Below, in pieces: positions 14,865-15,526 of a stretch of 15,526 bases of DNA. The DNA is from an uncultured Collinsella sp. (GTDB lineage Bacteria > Actinomycetota > Coriobacteriia > Coriobacteriales > Coriobacteriaceae): positions 1 through 15,526 of the forward strand of contig CATXML010000009.1 of NCBI GenBank assembly GCA_958372035.1, read 5' to 3'. Position numbers and translations under genes: made by a program. Within the stretch, counting starts at the first letter, position 1; every line of letters begins with the position of its first letter. The notes below the pieces were generated by a model. It was given only the letters and a program-made list of their open reading frames with translations, ran no database searches and was not told where the DNA came from.

Positions 14865-15263
14865 ATGGCGCAATCTCAGAACAGCACGGTCGATCTGGCA
14901 ACGCCGGCAACCTGCCTGATGGGGCTTACCAGCCACGGCAACGTGATGGTGGGCAATAAGGCGTTTGAGTACTATAACGAGCGCAATCCCGAGGATTATA
15001 TTCAGATTCCGTGGGACGAGGTCGACTATATTGCCGCCGAGGTTTTGCGCGGTACCAAGAAGATCACGCGTTTTGCCATCTTCACCAAGGATAACGGTCA
15101 CTTTACGTTTTCGACGCGCGACGACAAAGAGACGCTGCGCGCGGTTCGCAAGTACGTTGACGAGGACAAGCTCGTGCGCTCGCCCGACTTTATCGACGTG
15201 ACCGCCAAGGGCGCCAAGAGCATTCCCAGCGTCATCAAGAGCCTCTTTCACAAGGATAACTAG
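14865..15263 (+). CDS. DUF956 family protein (ManO-like), PTS-associated
   Basis: This small cytosolic protein of 132 residues belongs to the DUF956 family, which in Gram-positive bacteria is usually found just downstream of mannose-family PTS genes and is called ManO in some species. Its biochemical role is not settled, though a regulatory link to the PTS is proposed. Recognisable parts are TCLMGLTSHGNVMVGNKAFE (about 16-35), the IPWDEVDYIAAEV stretch (about 48-60) and the FAIFTKDNGHFTFSTRD region (about 71-87). No membrane segment or cofactor motif is seen. ATG 14865 is chosen because GGAGGG (14849-14854) lies 10 nt upstream and the alternative start at 14814 is inside the terminator stem. 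Its position after the hairpin implies sub-operonic expression. Confidence 0.9.
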   Translation: MAQSQNSTVDLATPATCLMGLTSHGNVMVGNKAFEYYNERNPEDYIQIPWDEVDYIAAEVLRGTKKITRFAIFTKDNGHFTFSTRDDKETLRAVRKYVDEDKLVRSPDFIDVTAKGAKSIPSVIKSLFHKDN

Positions 15264-15281
15264 TCATTAAGGAGCACCTCC

Positions 15282-15311
15282 CCCTCAAAGTGGGACGCAC
15301 TTTCCGGAGGG
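15282..15311 (+). terminator. Hairpin after the DUF956 gene, weak terminator candidate
   Basis: CCCTC-AAAGTG (15282-15292) pairs with CACTTT (15298-15303) and, after a 3-nt bulge, with GAGGG (15307-15311). It starts 19 nt after the stop codon. No T-run follows. It shares the core TGGGACG with the hairpin loop at 3071-3105. Confidence 0.4.
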
Positions 15312-15367
15312 CTGTTCCACCGCAGCTTCGAAGAGTGGCTATACGCTGCATTACAACGGTGTAAATC

Positions 15368-15376
15368 TGCTACACT
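15368..15376 (+). promoter_or_regulatory. Candidate extended -10 promoter of tRNA-Arg
   Basis: TGC-TACACT gives an extended -10 element about 10 nt before the tRNA 5' end, a distance typical for tRNA genes. The closest -35-like hexamer (TTACAA 15351-15356) is only 14 nt away, so recognition would rely on the extended -10. Confidence 0.5.
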
Positions 15377-15386
15377 AGTACAACAT

Positions 15387-15462
15387 GCCTCCGTAGCTCA
15401 GGGGATAGAGCACCGCTCTCCTAAAGCGGGTGTCGACGGTTCGAATCCGCCCGGGGGCACCA
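15387..15462 (+). tRNA. tRNA-Arg, anticodon CCT
   Basis: A full 76-nt cloverleaf can be drawn: acceptor GCCTCCG/CGGGGGC (one G-U), D arm GCTC/GAGC, anticodon arm CCGCT/AGCGG with loop CTCCTAA, a 5-nt variable region, T arm GACGG/CCGCC around TTCGAAT, discriminator A and an encoded CCA. The anticodon CCT (15420-15422) reads AGG. The T stem has one A-C mismatch (15436 with 15450). AGG is a rare codon in this GC-rich genome style. Confidence 0.97.
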
Positions 15463-15472
15463 GAGATTTGCC

Positions 15473-15505
15473 GAGCCCGGTACCACCACGGTGCCGGGCT
15501 CTTCT
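15473..15505 (+). terminator. Terminator of tRNA-Arg
   Basis: GAGCCCGGTACC (15473-15484) pairs with GGTGCCGGGCTC (15490-15501) over 12 pairs with one G-U, loop ACCAC, followed by TTCT. It lies 10 nt after the tRNA. The remaining bases to the window end show no feature. Confidence 0.8.
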
Positions 15506-15526
15506 GGTCTAAAGGCATGCCGTAGT

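Overview
The window reads as chromosomal DNA of a high-GC Gram-positive gut bacterium of the Coriobacteriia, most likely Collinsella or a close relative. This is an inference from the GC-rich codon usage, the protein style, and the pairing of an actinobacterial-type ClpB with a Firmicutes-style mannose-family PTS. No rRNA or marker gene fixes the species. I see no insertion sequence, integrase, phage gene or CRISPR array.

Left part (1-4630): clpB, a large disaggregase gene with a structured leader, ends at a strong terminator. A tiny Pro-Lys repeat protein follows. Next is an accessory gene for an AAA_14/DUF4143-type ATPase, whose base composition is visibly more AT-rich than its neighbours. 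Just before this ATPase lies the most striking structure in the window: a 25-bp perfect inverted repeat with a 10-nt loop. It is built from a tandemly repeated 32-33 bp unit and carries TATAAT in the loop.

Middle part (4675-11079): on the minus strand is an envelope protein with a very acidic cytoplasmic N-terminus, one membrane segment and an exported domain. Then comes a divergent module: a tetR gene followed by a DUF5692-type polytopic membrane protein (minus strand), facing a 925-residue iron-sulfur flavoprotein oxidoreductase (plus strand). Between tetR and the oxidoreductase is a 48-bp dyad containing two operator-like sites of form TTGAC-R-NNN-Y-GTCAA. This looks like a self-contained, ligand-inducible redox system whose substrate I cannot name.

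Right part (11176-15526): an isolated hypA-like nickel metallochaperone gene with a TTG start is followed by an AT-rich regulatory stretch of about 370 nt. A complete mannose-family PTS operon (fused IIAB, then IIC, then IID) comes next. A strong hairpin terminator or attenuator separates IID from a DUF956 (ManO-like) gene. The window ends with tRNA-Arg(CCT) and its terminator.

Most start sites were moved inward from the longest open frame, on the basis of Shine-Dalgarno spacing and family N-termini. The reasons are given per gene.
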